DNA from: Candidatus Kryptoniota bacterium
GTDB lineage: Bacteria > Bacteroidota > Ignavibacteria > Kryptoniales > Kryptoniaceae
Direction: 5' to 3'
Assembly: GCA_938074445.1 (NCBI GenBank)
Contig: CALJEK010000001.1
Coordinates: forward strand, 124,001 to 188,000
DNA: 64,000 nucleotides
The notes below the pieces were generated by a model that saw only the letters and a program-made list of their open reading frames with translations, searched no databases and was not told where the DNA came from. Both the position numbers and the translations under genes were made by a program. Positions 20,701 through 29,088 of this stretch are shown here, piece after piece (the first letter of the stretch is position 1; each line of letters opens with the position of its first letter).

Positions 20701-20834
20701 ATTGCTGGGGGTTCAAGTTTAGGGAGAAGATCTATCGCAAGGCGCAAAAGAGCAAAAGCACCAAGAACTGCCAACGCCATGTAAAACATTATGACGGTGA
20801 CAGGTCTATTTACGGATAATCTCGGCAAATTCAT
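17736..20834 (-). CDS. RND-family efflux transporter permease (AcrB/MMPL-type)
   Basis: MNLPRLSVNRPVTVIMFYMALAVLG; 1032 aa; NAIVVLENITRHIERGENP; VGIVVNNAIVLVDYINLLRARG. Confidence 0.95.
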   Translation of the reverse strand: MNLPRLSVNRPVTVIMFYMALAVLGAFALLRLAIDLLPKLEPPAISVVTIYPGASAEDVEQKVTKLIEEQVSTINNVSKVTSNSKDNISIITITFNWGTNIAEATNDVRDAIDRVKRSLPSDAEEPSIFKFSTSTFPVMMIGINSSESFPGINKIIEDKIAQPLRRIQGVGSVFAIGGPWREILIKVDPKKLEAYNLSIPQIAQILNSENFSLPAGIIKVGIKEYSVRVPGEFKTIDEIKSTVIGNYQGALVYLRDVADVIDTIKEQTLYVKINNTPGVLLFIQKQATANTIQVVEELKKALPQIQKTLPPDVKLNIAFDSSEFIRNSIRNLSNAIIYGGIFVILIVLLFLRKIRASLIIILTIPFSLVVAFITLYLIGGTINLISLSSLAIAIGIVVDNAIVVLENITRHIERGENPKTASVIAASEIGLAISASSLTNIAVFLPLAFLTGIAGFLFKELGILVTVMVLTSLIASLTLTPTLSSKWLKKQERIKSQLLSNLFNTSEKWFQAVENFYSTFISWALKHRKTIILTALILFIGSFILFRFVGFEFFPASDTGQIQVIAQLPVGTRIEETIKVAEQLQKIVVEEIPEKWRKYIFMRVGTTEQGFATITGQVEGNNVVTVGARLVPLKERSATAQELGARIREKAKSIPGIEKLEISRGSDFQALLFGGGKPLSVEVVGYDLNLTSQVAEKVKEELEKIPGAKDVQIGRSGITPEIRIEIDKQKASSLGLNTAIIATTIRSSIYGLKATTYKELGDEYDITLRPDADLRNSISYIGEIPVRSISGNIVKIKDIARIYDTFSPIEIQRRDRQRIIPVGANVEGRALSDVVKDLQDRISKLDIPPGVEIRFGGQVEEQAKSFRELFQVLILGIILTYMIMASQFESFLHPFVIMFSIPFAFTGVVLGLLVFGVPFGLTASMGLIILVGIVVNNAIVLVDYINLLRARGYQLFDAIVTAGKTRLRPVLMTTFTTVLGTLPLAIFKGEGSELWRPLGITMLGGLTFSTLITLVLVPTIYSIFEHKKVEVK

Positions 20835-20855
20835 TTTTATACCTCCTTCTTAGTT

Positions 20856-21893
20856 TTATTCTATTATTTTTACTCTGCTTCCTTCAGAGAGCTTTGTCTG
20901 CCCCGTTATTACAACCATTTCATTTTCATTTATTCCATTTAATACCTCGACTTCCCCATCAAATTTTCTCCCAATTGTTATGTTCCTTCTTTTTACAATA
21001 TCTCCTTGCACGACAAAAACGTAGTTTACATTGGAGCCGGGAAGGGGAACCACCGCTGATTCAGGAATTATTATCCCTTGACCTTTGCCAACCTTTATTT
21101 TAACTCTTGCAAACATTCCAGGTCTTAATAAAAGCTGTGGATTTGGCACCTCGACTTCAGCTGAAAATGTTTTTGATATGGAACTTACGGCTGGATTTTT
21201 TTGGGCTATCTTTCCAATGAATACTTTGTCAGGGTAAACATCAACAATTATTTCTGCTGGTTGATTTAACTTTATCAACGGGAAATCCCTCTCAGCTATA
21301 CTCAACTTTATTTTCACAATATCCATTCTCATCAAAGTAACTATTCCAGGACCTCCGGCGCCTGTTGGAACAAGTGTGAAAACTTCACCCTCATTCATTA
21401 GTTTTTCAGTTACGATTCCATCAAAAGGAGCGCGAATTTGAGTATTAGAAAGAATAAGTTCATAGGAAGCTTTGGCTGCTTCATAATTTGCTTTCGCTCT
21501 TTCAAGTTGCTGTTCGGGGATTGAGCCTGTTTCAAAAAGTGATTTCATTCTTTTGTAATCAGATTCTGCGAGTTCGTATTGTATCTTTGCTTGGGTTAGT
21601 TGTTGAGTGTTCATCCGAGCGAGAATTTCCCCCTCTTTTACGTAGTCGCCTTCTTTTACATAAATCTTCTCAATGGTTCCAGACATTTGCGCGCCAACCC
21701 TAGCCTTTTGATAAGGTTCTACGGTTCCAGCGTATTCAAGGATTATATCATAATTTCTTTTTTCTGCTTTCACTACTTTAACTGGGACTATATCTTCGCT
21801 TTGGGCATTTGATTTAGAATTTTCATTCTTTGAAGCACATCCCAAGAAAATTAACCCTGCAATTAAAAGTGTGCTCAAGAATAGTTTTTTCAT
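20856..21893 (-). CDS. RND efflux periplasmic adaptor (membrane fusion protein), lipoprotein
   Basis: Lipobox LIFLGC; GTVEPYQKARVGAQMSGTIEKIYVKEGDYVKEGEILARM; IRAPFDGIVTEKLMNEGE. Confidence 0.94.
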   Translation of the reverse strand: MKKLFLSTLLIAGLIFLGCASKNENSKSNAQSEDIVPVKVVKAEKRNYDIILEYAGTVEPYQKARVGAQMSGTIEKIYVKEGDYVKEGEILARMNTQQLTQAKIQYELAESDYKRMKSLFETGSIPEQQLERAKANYEAAKASYELILSNTQIRAPFDGIVTEKLMNEGEVFTLVPTGAGGPGIVTLMRMDIVKIKLSIAERDFPLIKLNQPAEIIVDVYPDKVFIGKIAQKNPAVSSISKTFSAEVEVPNPQLLLRPGMFARVKIKVGKGQGIIIPESAVVPLPGSNVNYVFVVQGDIVKRRNITIGRKFDGEVEVLNGINENEMVVITGQTKLSEGSRVKIIE

Positions 21894-23218
21894 TTCTCCT
21901 CCGAATAGTTTGTTTTACCTGTTAATCTTTCAAGGTCGCTCAACGCTGTGAGGTAATCATATATTGCTTGTTGATAATTTAATCGCGCCTGTGCAAGGTT
22001 CACCTCCGCATTGCTTACTTCGAGTTGTGTTCCAACGCCACTTTCAAATCTTTTCCTCGCAATTTTATATCCAAGTTCAGCAAGTTCTACAGCTTTTTTC
22101 TGGGCTTCTATTCTTTTCTTTGATTGTTCAATTCTATAAATCGTGCCTTTTAATTCATTTTCAAGTGCTTGCTTTACAAAGCGCATTCGCTCTGTTGATT
22201 GTTGAAGAGACACCTTGGCTTGATCAATCCTTGCCTGTGTCCCAAAACCCCTGAATATCGGAATTTGTATTTGCAAGCCAATGAATGTTGTCCTTATCCA
22301 TCTGTATTGGTTAAAGTTAAAGTCGTTTGCTTGTGCTTGATATTGAAGATTTCCTGTGAAAAATAAAGAAGGGAGATGTCCAGATAATTCAAGCGAGACA
22401 AGAGATTTTGATAATTCTATTTGATATTCTGCCTGTTTTATATCGGGATTATTTTCATAAAGTTCTTTTAAAGCGCTTGCATAATTAATCTCCGCAAAAT
22501 TATCAACGTTCATCTCGCCAACTATATCTATTTCCTCGTTAACATCAATTCCAAGTAGAAGTTTAAGGGCATTTTTTGCAAGTTCAAGGTTGTTTTCAGC
22601 TTGGACCAACAACGGCTGTAGGTTTTGATATTGAACTTGTGCGTTAATGTAATCATATTCCGAGGCGATGCCTTGACGATACATCTTTTCAACATTTTTC
22701 AAGTTATCTTCGGCAAGCTCAATCCTCATTTTCGTTATTTTGTAAGCTTCCTTTACGAGAAGAACATTATAGAAAGATTTTTTTACATCGCTTATCGTTT
22801 TCAAAGTGATGCTTTTGTATGTTTGCTCTGCAATTAAACGCCCCTTATTTGCAGCATTTATCCCGGCATAAACGGACCATGAAAAAATGGGCATCTGAAA
22901 GCTGAATAAACCAATGTAAGAGTTATCAAACCCTATTTCGATCACACCACCTGTTAACCTACCGAAAGGTGAATCTGGAGGAAGAAATAAAACGGGTTTC
23001 TTTAAATATCTCGAATAACTTCCTGATAAATTAAGTTGAGGTATTAAATTCGACCTTGCTTCAACAAGTTTCTCGTCAGACTTAATAAGTTCAAGGCGAG
23101 CAGTTTTTACTTGATTGTTGTTCTCAAGTGCTATTTTCACCGCATCTTCAAGCGTTAATACTTTTGGTTGTGATAGCAATGTTAGCGGTAGGAGGACAAA
23201 TAAAATTAATGCTTTCAT
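21890..23218 (-). CDS. TolC-family outer membrane efflux protein
   Basis: Signal peptide; LTLEDAVKIALENNNQVKTARLEL; duplicated OEP-like architecture. Confidence 0.93.
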   Translation of the reverse strand: MKALILFVLLPLTLLSQPKVLTLEDAVKIALENNNQVKTARLELIKSDEKLVEARSNLIPQLNLSGSYSRYLKKPVLFLPPDSPFGRLTGGVIEIGFDNSYIGLFSFQMPIFSWSVYAGINAANKGRLIAEQTYKSITLKTISDVKKSFYNVLLVKEAYKITKMRIELAEDNLKNVEKMYRQGIASEYDYINAQVQYQNLQPLLVQAENNLELAKNALKLLLGIDVNEEIDIVGEMNVDNFAEINYASALKELYENNPDIKQAEYQIELSKSLVSLELSGHLPSLFFTGNLQYQAQANDFNFNQYRWIRTTFIGLQIQIPIFRGFGTQARIDQAKVSLQQSTERMRFVKQALENELKGTIYRIEQSKKRIEAQKKAVELAELGYKIARKRFESGVGTQLEVSNAEVNLAQARLNYQQAIYDYLTALSDLERLTGKTNYSEEK

Positions 23219-23228
23219 ATGCTTCTTT

Positions 23229-23852
23229 TTATTTGTTTTTTGATATTCCGTCGAAAATTATCTGAATAACTTCGTCCACCATTTCTTCTGGTTTTAGATT
23301 CAGGCTGTTCTCAATAAGACAGCCGTATATGATATCCCTTAACATACCGTTGAAAGCCATTATTACGAGGGTCGGGTTTATGTTTTTTAGTTTGCCATTT
23401 TTAATATCGGTTTTAACTATGTCGGTTAATGTTTTCGAAATTTGTTTTAACCTATCAAGAACATAGTTTTTTGTCGCTTCCTTTTCTTGGGTTTCCATTT
23501 GCATAATTGCTTGCATCATCACATGGAATGAATAGTTATTTTCAGTTAGGAAGAAGCGGACGATGTTAATGGCGTAAGTTCTAAGTTTCTCACGGGCACT
23601 TCCTTTGGAATTTTTAGCTTCGTCCGCAAATGATTGAACTTTGTCAAAAACCATTTTTAGGATTTCGTGAAAGAGATGTTCTTTGCTCGGAAAGTAAAAA
23701 TAGATGGCACCTTTGCTGAATTGGGCATTTTCCGCTATTTCTTCAATGGTTGTGTCTTTGTAGCCCTTTTTACCAAATAGATATAGCGCTGATTCGATGA
23801 TTTCTTGTTTGTGTCTTTCTTTGATTATTTCACGTCTTTTGGATTTTGACAT
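23229..23852 (-). CDS. TetR/AcrR-family transcriptional regulator
   Basis: IIESALYLFGKKGYKDTTIEEIAENAQFSKGAIYFYFPSKEHLFHEIL. Confidence 0.94.
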   Translation of the reverse strand: MSKSKRREIIKERHKQEIIESALYLFGKKGYKDTTIEEIAENAQFSKGAIYFYFPSKEHLFHEILKMVFDKVQSFADEAKNSKGSAREKLRTYAINIVRFFLTENNYSFHVMMQAIMQMETQEKEATKNYVLDRLKQISKTLTDIVKTDIKNGKLKNINPTLVIMAFNGMLRDIIYGCLIENSLNLKPEEMVDEVIQIIFDGISKNK

Positions 23853-23882
23853 TCATATTCGTTTTCAGTTTTAATTTGACCA

Positions 23883-23917
23883 AATATAACAAAATTTGAC
23901 TTAAAAGTCAAATTTTG
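23883..23917 (-). promoter_or_regulatory. tetR promoter with overlapping palindromic operator
   Basis: Minus strand TTGACT-N17-TATATT (-35 at 23911-23906, -10 at 23888-23883), overlapping CAAAATTTGACTT-AA-AAGTCAAATTTTG at 23890-23917 (13-bp arms). Confidence 0.75.
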
Positions 23918-24036
23918 ACTAAATGTTCAAGATTTAGCCAAAGGGTTGGGGCACAAACAACGTTGCCTTATTTTTGATTTGAGTGGTCGATTTTTTAAAT
24001 TGAGTTAAAATCACATCAAATTTCAAACCTTTAGCG

Positions 24037-25431
24037 ATGAAATATCTTGAGGATACAATCGCTGCGATTTCAACGGCGATTGGAGAAGCTGGAATTTCTG
24101 TAATTAGGATAAGTGGGAAGGATGCGATAGAGGTTGCTGATAGAGTTTTTAGAGGCAAAAGGAAGCTTAAGGAAGTTAAAAGCCATACTGCTCATTATGG
24201 AAGTATAGTTGATTCAGTGGGGAAAGTAGTTGATTATGTGGTTGCTACTGTTTTTAGGGCACCGCATTCATATACGGGTGAAGATACGGTTGAGATAAGT
24301 TGTCATGGTGGAATTTTCGTCACAAGGAAAGTTCTTGAGGCGATACTTGAGGCTGGGGCGCGACTTGCGCAACCGGGTGAATTTACAAAGCGAGCCTTCT
24401 TAAATGGAAAGATAGACCTTTCGCAGGCTGAGGCGATCGCTGACTTGATACGATCTGTGACTGACCTTGCGTATCAAAGTTCGCTATCTCAGCTTGAGGG
24501 TTCGCTTTCGAGGAAGATTAAAAAGATGAGAGATGATTTGATAAATTTGTGTTCACTTGTTGAACTTGAACTTGATTTTGCGGACGAGGATCTGGAATTT
24601 GTCGATAAGCCAGAGCTTGCCAATAGAATCAAAAGCGCAATAGAGGAAATTGACGAATTGATAGAGACGTTCAAATATGGGAAAATTTATCGTGAGGGGA
24701 TAAAGGTTGTCATCGCTGGGAAGCCAAATGCTGGGAAATCAAGTCTTTTAAACGCTCTCTTAAATGAGAATAGGGCGATTGTAAGCGATATCCCTGGGAC
24801 GACAAGGGATATAATTGAAGAAAGTTTAAATATTGATGGTGTTCTTTTTAGGGTTATTGATACAGCAGGTTTAAGGGAAACTTACGATATCATTGAGCAA
24901 GAGGGGGTTAGAAGAGCAGAGGAACAGCTTAAAAGAGCGGATATGATTTTGCTTGTGATAGATTCAATTGATGAGATCACCGAGAGTGATATAAGGCTTT
25001 ATCATCGCGTCTTAAATCTTGCGATGAATGAATCGAAAAAATGTATAATTGTTTTTAACAAGGTTGATCTTTTGAACGGTAAGGAAGTCCAGGCGGAGAG
25101 GATAGCGAACAATTTTCCAGTTGTTCGCATCTCTGCTTTAACTGGGGTTGGTCTTGATAAGTTAAAAAAGATAATGGTTGAACAATCTTTTGGTGGAGTG
25201 AACAAAACGGAAGCAAGCGTTGTTGTTACAAACGTTAGGCATCGGGATGCACTTGTAAAAGCAAGACAAAGTTTGCTTTACGCTCTAAAATCGCTTGAAG
25301 AAGGGATGCCGGGTGATCTTGTGGCTGTGGATTTGAGAGCCGGGCTTAATCATCTTGGTGAGATAATTGGAGAGGTAACTACGGACGATATTTTGAACAA
25401 TATCTTTTCGAAATTCTGCATCGGCAAGTAG
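24037..25431 (+). CDS. mnmE: tRNA modification GTPase MnmE
   Basis: DTIAAISTAIGEAGISVIRISG, GKPNAGKSSLLNALL, DIPGTTRD, C-terminal FCIGK. Confidence 0.97.
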   Translation: MKYLEDTIAAISTAIGEAGISVIRISGKDAIEVADRVFRGKRKLKEVKSHTAHYGSIVDSVGKVVDYVVATVFRAPHSYTGEDTVEISCHGGIFVTRKVLEAILEAGARLAQPGEFTKRAFLNGKIDLSQAEAIADLIRSVTDLAYQSSLSQLEGSLSRKIKKMRDDLINLCSLVELELDFADEDLEFVDKPELANRIKSAIEEIDELIETFKYGKIYREGIKVVIAGKPNAGKSSLLNALLNENRAIVSDIPGTTRDIIEESLNIDGVLFRVIDTAGLRETYDIIEQEGVRRAEEQLKRADMILLVIDSIDEITESDIRLYHRVLNLAMNESKKCIIVFNKVDLLNGKEVQAERIANNFPVVRISALTGVGLDKLKKIMVEQSFGGVNKTEASVVVTNVRHRDALVKARQSLLYALKSLEEGMPGDLVAVDLRAGLNHLGEIIGEVTTDDILNNIFSKFCIGK

Positions 25432-25434
25432 AAG

Positions 25435-25450
25435 TGTTTCACGTGAAACA
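25435..25450. promoter_or_regulatory. parS-like centromere site
   Basis: TGTTTCACGTGAAACA, perfect 16-bp palindrome matching the bacterial parS consensus TGTTNCACGTGAAACA. Confidence 0.88.
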
Positions 25451-25478
25451 TTTTGAAAACAAATTTTAAAATGGACAG

Positions 25479-27365
25479 ATGATAAACCCGACGATAGATG
25501 AAATCTACGACGTTATAGTTGTTGGTGGAGGGCATGCTGGGATTGAAGCAGCGTTGGCTTCCGCCAGAATGGGAATGAAAACGCTTCTTATGACGATAGA
25601 CATAACTGCAATTGGTCGGATGTCATGCAATCCTGCTGTTGGTGGAACTGCGAAAGGGCATTTAGTTAGAGAGATTGATGCGCTGGGTGGAGAGATAGGC
25701 AAAATTGCAGATGCAACGGCAATTCAATATAGGATTTTGAATAAATCAAAAGGTCCAGCAGTATGGTCTTTAAGAACTCAAAATGATCGGGAGCAATATT
25801 CAATAGAGGCGAGAAGGCGTGTGGAAGCTCAAGAAGGGCTTGATATAATGCAAGATGTTGTAACGGAAATTTTTGTTGAAAATGGCAAAGTTGTGGGAAT
25901 CAAGACCGGACTTGATATAAAGATTGCATGTAAGGCGCTTATAATCGCAGCTGGGACATTTTTAAATGGAAAAATGTATACTGGACTTATAAGCAGAGTT
26001 GGCGGAAGGTTTGGCGAACCTGCCGTGACGGGACTTACGGAGTCGCTTGAAAAACTCGGTTTTGTAAGTGGAAGGTTAAAGACAGGGACGCCACCCAGAA
26101 TTGATGCGCGAACCGTCGATTACTCAAAAGTCCAGGTTGAGCCCGGAGACCCCGATGCTGAGCCATTTTCTTTCCAAACAAAAGAAATTATCAAAGACCA
26201 AATCCCTTGCTATTTAACATACACAAACGAAGAAACGCATAAAATCCTTGAAAAAGGATTTGATCGTTCTCCGCTCTTCACTGGTCTTATCAAAGGTCGA
26301 GGTCCGAGATACTGTCCATCTATCGAAGATAAAGTTTATCGATTTAGGGATAAAGAAAGGCATCAGATTTTTCTCGAACCCGAGGGCAGAAATACACACG
26401 TGATGTATGTAAATGGTTTTTCGACAAGTTTGCCTGTTGAGATTCAACTCGAGGGGCTAAAGACGATACCTGGGCTTGAAAATGTGAAAATGCTTCGCCC
26501 TGGATATGCGATTGAATATGACTTTTTCCCACCGCATCAATTGAAGTTGACGCTTGAAACAAAACTCGTCGAGGGTCTTTACTTTGCAGGGCAGATAAAT
26601 GGAACATCTGGCTATGAAGAGGCAGCTGCGCAGGGAATAATAGCTGGGATAAATGCTGCGCTTAAGATTAAAGGTGAGGATGAGTTCATTTTAAAGCGAA
26701 GTGAAGCTTACATTGGGGTTTTAATTGATGATTTGATCAACAAAATCATTGACGAACCTTACAGAATGTTTACATCGAGGGCCGAGCATCGATTAATGCT
26801 GAGACAGGATAATGCGGATAGAAGGTTGATGAAATACGGGTATAAGTTCGGGTTGATTCCAAGCGATGTTTATCAAAGGTTGCTCGAAAAGGAAGAGATG
26901 ATCAGGGAAGCGCTTTACTTTGTTAAAAATAGAAGCGTTAAACCTTCTGAGGTCAACTCATATCTTGAAAGGATAGGTTCAAAACCGCTTGAACAAAATG
27001 AAAAACTCGAGCAACTTATAAAAAGACCAGAGGTTAATATATCTGAACTTTTTGAGCTTGAAGCGTTTAAATCTGACAACATTTTGCAAAAGGTTCTCCG
27101 AAGAAAAGATGTGCTAAGACAAGTTGAAATTGAAGTGAAATATGAAGGCTATATACAGAGACAAATTGAGGAAATTGAAAAGTTTGAAAGGTATGAATCT
27201 ATGGAAATTCCGGAGGATTTCGATTACACAAAAGTTAAATCGCTTTCAACCGAGGCGAGGGAAAAATTAATGAAGGTTAGACCCAGATCGATAGGTCAAG
27301 CGTCGAGAATTTCAGGTGTTTCTCCGGCTGATATATCAGTTCTGATGGTTTATTTGAAAGGTTAA
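25479..27365 (+). CDS. mnmG: tRNA uridine-5-carboxymethylaminomethyl modification enzyme MnmG (GidA)
   Basis: [62 protein letters not shown]. Confidence 0.97.
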   Translation: MINPTIDEIYDVIVVGGGHAGIEAALASARMGMKTLLMTIDITAIGRMSCNPAVGGTAKGHLVREIDALGGEIGKIADATAIQYRILNKSKGPAVWSLRTQNDREQYSIEARRRVEAQEGLDIMQDVVTEIFVENGKVVGIKTGLDIKIACKALIIAAGTFLNGKMYTGLISRVGGRFGEPAVTGLTESLEKLGFVSGRLKTGTPPRIDARTVDYSKVQVEPGDPDAEPFSFQTKEIIKDQIPCYLTYTNEETHKILEKGFDRSPLFTGLIKGRGPRYCPSIEDKVYRFRDKERHQIFLEPEGRNTHVMYVNGFSTSLPVEIQLEGLKTIPGLENVKMLRPGYAIEYDFFPPHQLKLTLETKLVEGLYFAGQINGTSGYEEAAAQGIIAGINAALKIKGEDEFILKRSEAYIGVLIDDLINKIIDEPYRMFTSRAEHRLMLRQDNADRRLMKYGYKFGLIPSDVYQRLLEKEEMIREALYFVKNRSVKPSEVNSYLERIGSKPLEQNEKLEQLIKRPEVNISELFELEAFKSDNILQKVLRRKDVLRQVEIEVKYEGYIQRQIEEIEKFERYESMEIPEDFDYTKVKSLSTEAREKLMKVRPRSIGQASRISGVSPADISVLMVYLKG

Positions 27366-27368
27366 AAG

Positions 27369-27384
27369 TGTTTCACGTGAAACA
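27369..27384. promoter_or_regulatory. parS-like centromere site
   Basis: TGTTTCACGTGAAACA inside a 26-bp perfect palindrome AAAAGTGTTTCACGTGAAACACTTTT (27364-27389). Confidence 0.88.
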
Positions 27385-27418
27385 CTTTTAATGGATCTTT
27401 AAATTAAAGAATACTTCA

Positions 27419-28141
27419 ATGGAGTTTGAAGAGTTTGTCGAGATATGCAAGTTAAATGGTTTGGAAATTTCTGAGGATAAGGCTAAGCTTTTGCAAAATT
27501 ATGTAGATTTTCTGCTCGAGCAGAATAAAAAGGTAAACTTAATTTCAAGAAAAGAAACCGACATTTGGGGTAAGCATATACTTCACTGTATCTCACCATT
27601 GTTTAAAATTGAGATCGAGCCAAATTCTTTAGTACTTGATCTTGGAACAGGAGGTGGGTTGCCTGGGATACCTTGGGCGATTCTAAATGAAAACGCCAAT
27701 TTTATTCTTCTTGATGGAACGCGAAAAAAGATCGATGCGGTGTCCAATATTTTAAAAGGTTTAGGTCTCAAAAACGTAAAGACGGTTTGGGGGAGGGCTG
27801 AAGAAATTTCGAAGTTGAAGGAGTACGGGAAGAAGTTTGATTATGTGATTTGCAGGGCTGTTGCAGAGTTAAAAAAGGTTGTGAAGTGGAGCTTCGAATT
27901 TTTAAACCCTAAAAATTTCTCGAAAAAGTTCTTGGAAAAAACAAACCAAAAGAGTTATCTTCGTTCTGGTTCTTTGATCGCTTTTAAAGGTGGAGATGTT
28001 GAAAATGAGATTAAAGATGCGCTTAAAACAGGTCTTGTAGCTGATGTTGAAATTCTTGAGCTAAGTTTTCAAGGAATTGAAAAAGTAAACTTTAAAGATA
28101 AGAAGGTTGTGTTAATGAAATTAGCAACAAAAGAGGTGTAA
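27419..28141 (+). CDS. rsmG: 16S rRNA (guanine-N7)-methyltransferase RsmG (GidB)
   Basis: [47 protein letters not shown]. Confidence 0.94.
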   Translation: MEFEEFVEICKLNGLEISEDKAKLLQNYVDFLLEQNKKVNLISRKETDIWGKHILHCISPLFKIEIEPNSLVLDLGTGGGLPGIPWAILNENANFILLDGTRKKIDAVSNILKGLGLKNVKTVWGRAEEISKLKEYGKKFDYVICRAVAELKKVVKWSFEFLNPKNFSKKFLEKTNQKSYLRSGSLIAFKGGDVENEIKDALKTGLVADVEILELSFQGIEKVNFKDKKVVLMKLATKEV

Positions 28142-28142
28142 A

Positions 28143-29078
28143 ATGGCAAAATCAGGAAAAGAACTGTTCGATGAACTTTTGAACTTGACAACGGAGCAAA
28201 GAAACCCAGCAAGCATGGATATCGATTCGAAATCAACGGTTGAAATTCTAAAAATCATCAACGATGAAGATAAAAAAGTACCTTATGTCGTTGAGAAAGA
28301 GATACCCTACATTGCGCAGGCGGTTGAACTTGTAGTGCAAGCGTTTAAACAGGGTGGAAGATTAATTTATGTCGGAGCTGGAACAAGCGGTAGACTTGGA
28401 ATTCTGGATGCTGCTGAATGTCCACCAACATTTGGAACTGATCCGGAAATGGTTCAAGGTATAATTGCGGGTGGTCCTGAAGCTGTGTTCAGAGCTCAGG
28501 AAGGTGCGGAAGATAGAGAGGAAGATGGGGTAAGGGATATTGAGGCGAAAAATGTCAATGAGAAGGATGTTGTCTGTGGAATTGCAGCGAGCCGAAGAAC
28601 CCCTTATGTGGTTGGAGCCATAAGAAGAGCCAAGGAGCTTGGGGCAAAGACAATTTTTATAACAACAAATCCGCGGAATCAATTTAATTATCCTTTCGTG
28701 GATGTTGCAATTTGCGCTGAAGTTGGACCCGAGGTGATAATGGGTTCAACGCGGATGAAATCCGGAACTGCGCAAAAGTTAATTCTTAACATGATTTCGA
28801 CCACTGCTATGATACGGCTTGGTAAGGTTTACGAAAATCTTATGGTTGACCTCCAGATGACAAGTGAAAAGTTGAAGGAGAGGGCGAAGAGAGTGGTAAT
28901 GATAGTTACTGGTGTTGATTATGCGACAGCTGAGGAATACTTAAAGAAAGCTGGGGGTCATGCGAAAACAGCAATCGTAATGATAAAGACGGGTTGTTCT
29001 GCTGAAGAAGCGCGAGAGAGGTTAAGAAAAGCAGATGGATTCGTGAGGGCAGCAATTGAAGGTAAAACATTGATTTAA
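28143..29078 (+). CDS. murQ: N-acetylmuramic acid 6-phosphate etherase
   Basis: [60 protein letters not shown]. Confidence 0.96.
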   Translation: MAKSGKELFDELLNLTTEQRNPASMDIDSKSTVEILKIINDEDKKVPYVVEKEIPYIAQAVELVVQAFKQGGRLIYVGAGTSGRLGILDAAECPPTFGTDPEMVQGIIAGGPEAVFRAQEGAEDREEDGVRDIEAKNVNEKDVVCGIAASRRTPYVVGAIRRAKELGAKTIFITTNPRNQFNYPFVDVAICAEVGPEVIMGSTRMKSGTAQKLILNMISTTAMIRLGKVYENLMVDLQMTSEKLKERAKRVVMIVTGVDYATAEEYLKKAGGHAKTAIVMIKTGCSAEEARERLRKADGFVRAAIEGKTLI

Positions 29079-29088
29079 CTTTTAAAGA

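Noticed and set aside
25105-25128. Inverted repeat GCGAACAATTTTCCAGTTGTTCGC inside mnmE, considered as a second SOS-type box
   Set aside because: Half-site spacing does not match GAAC-N4-GTTC and it lies within coding sequence.
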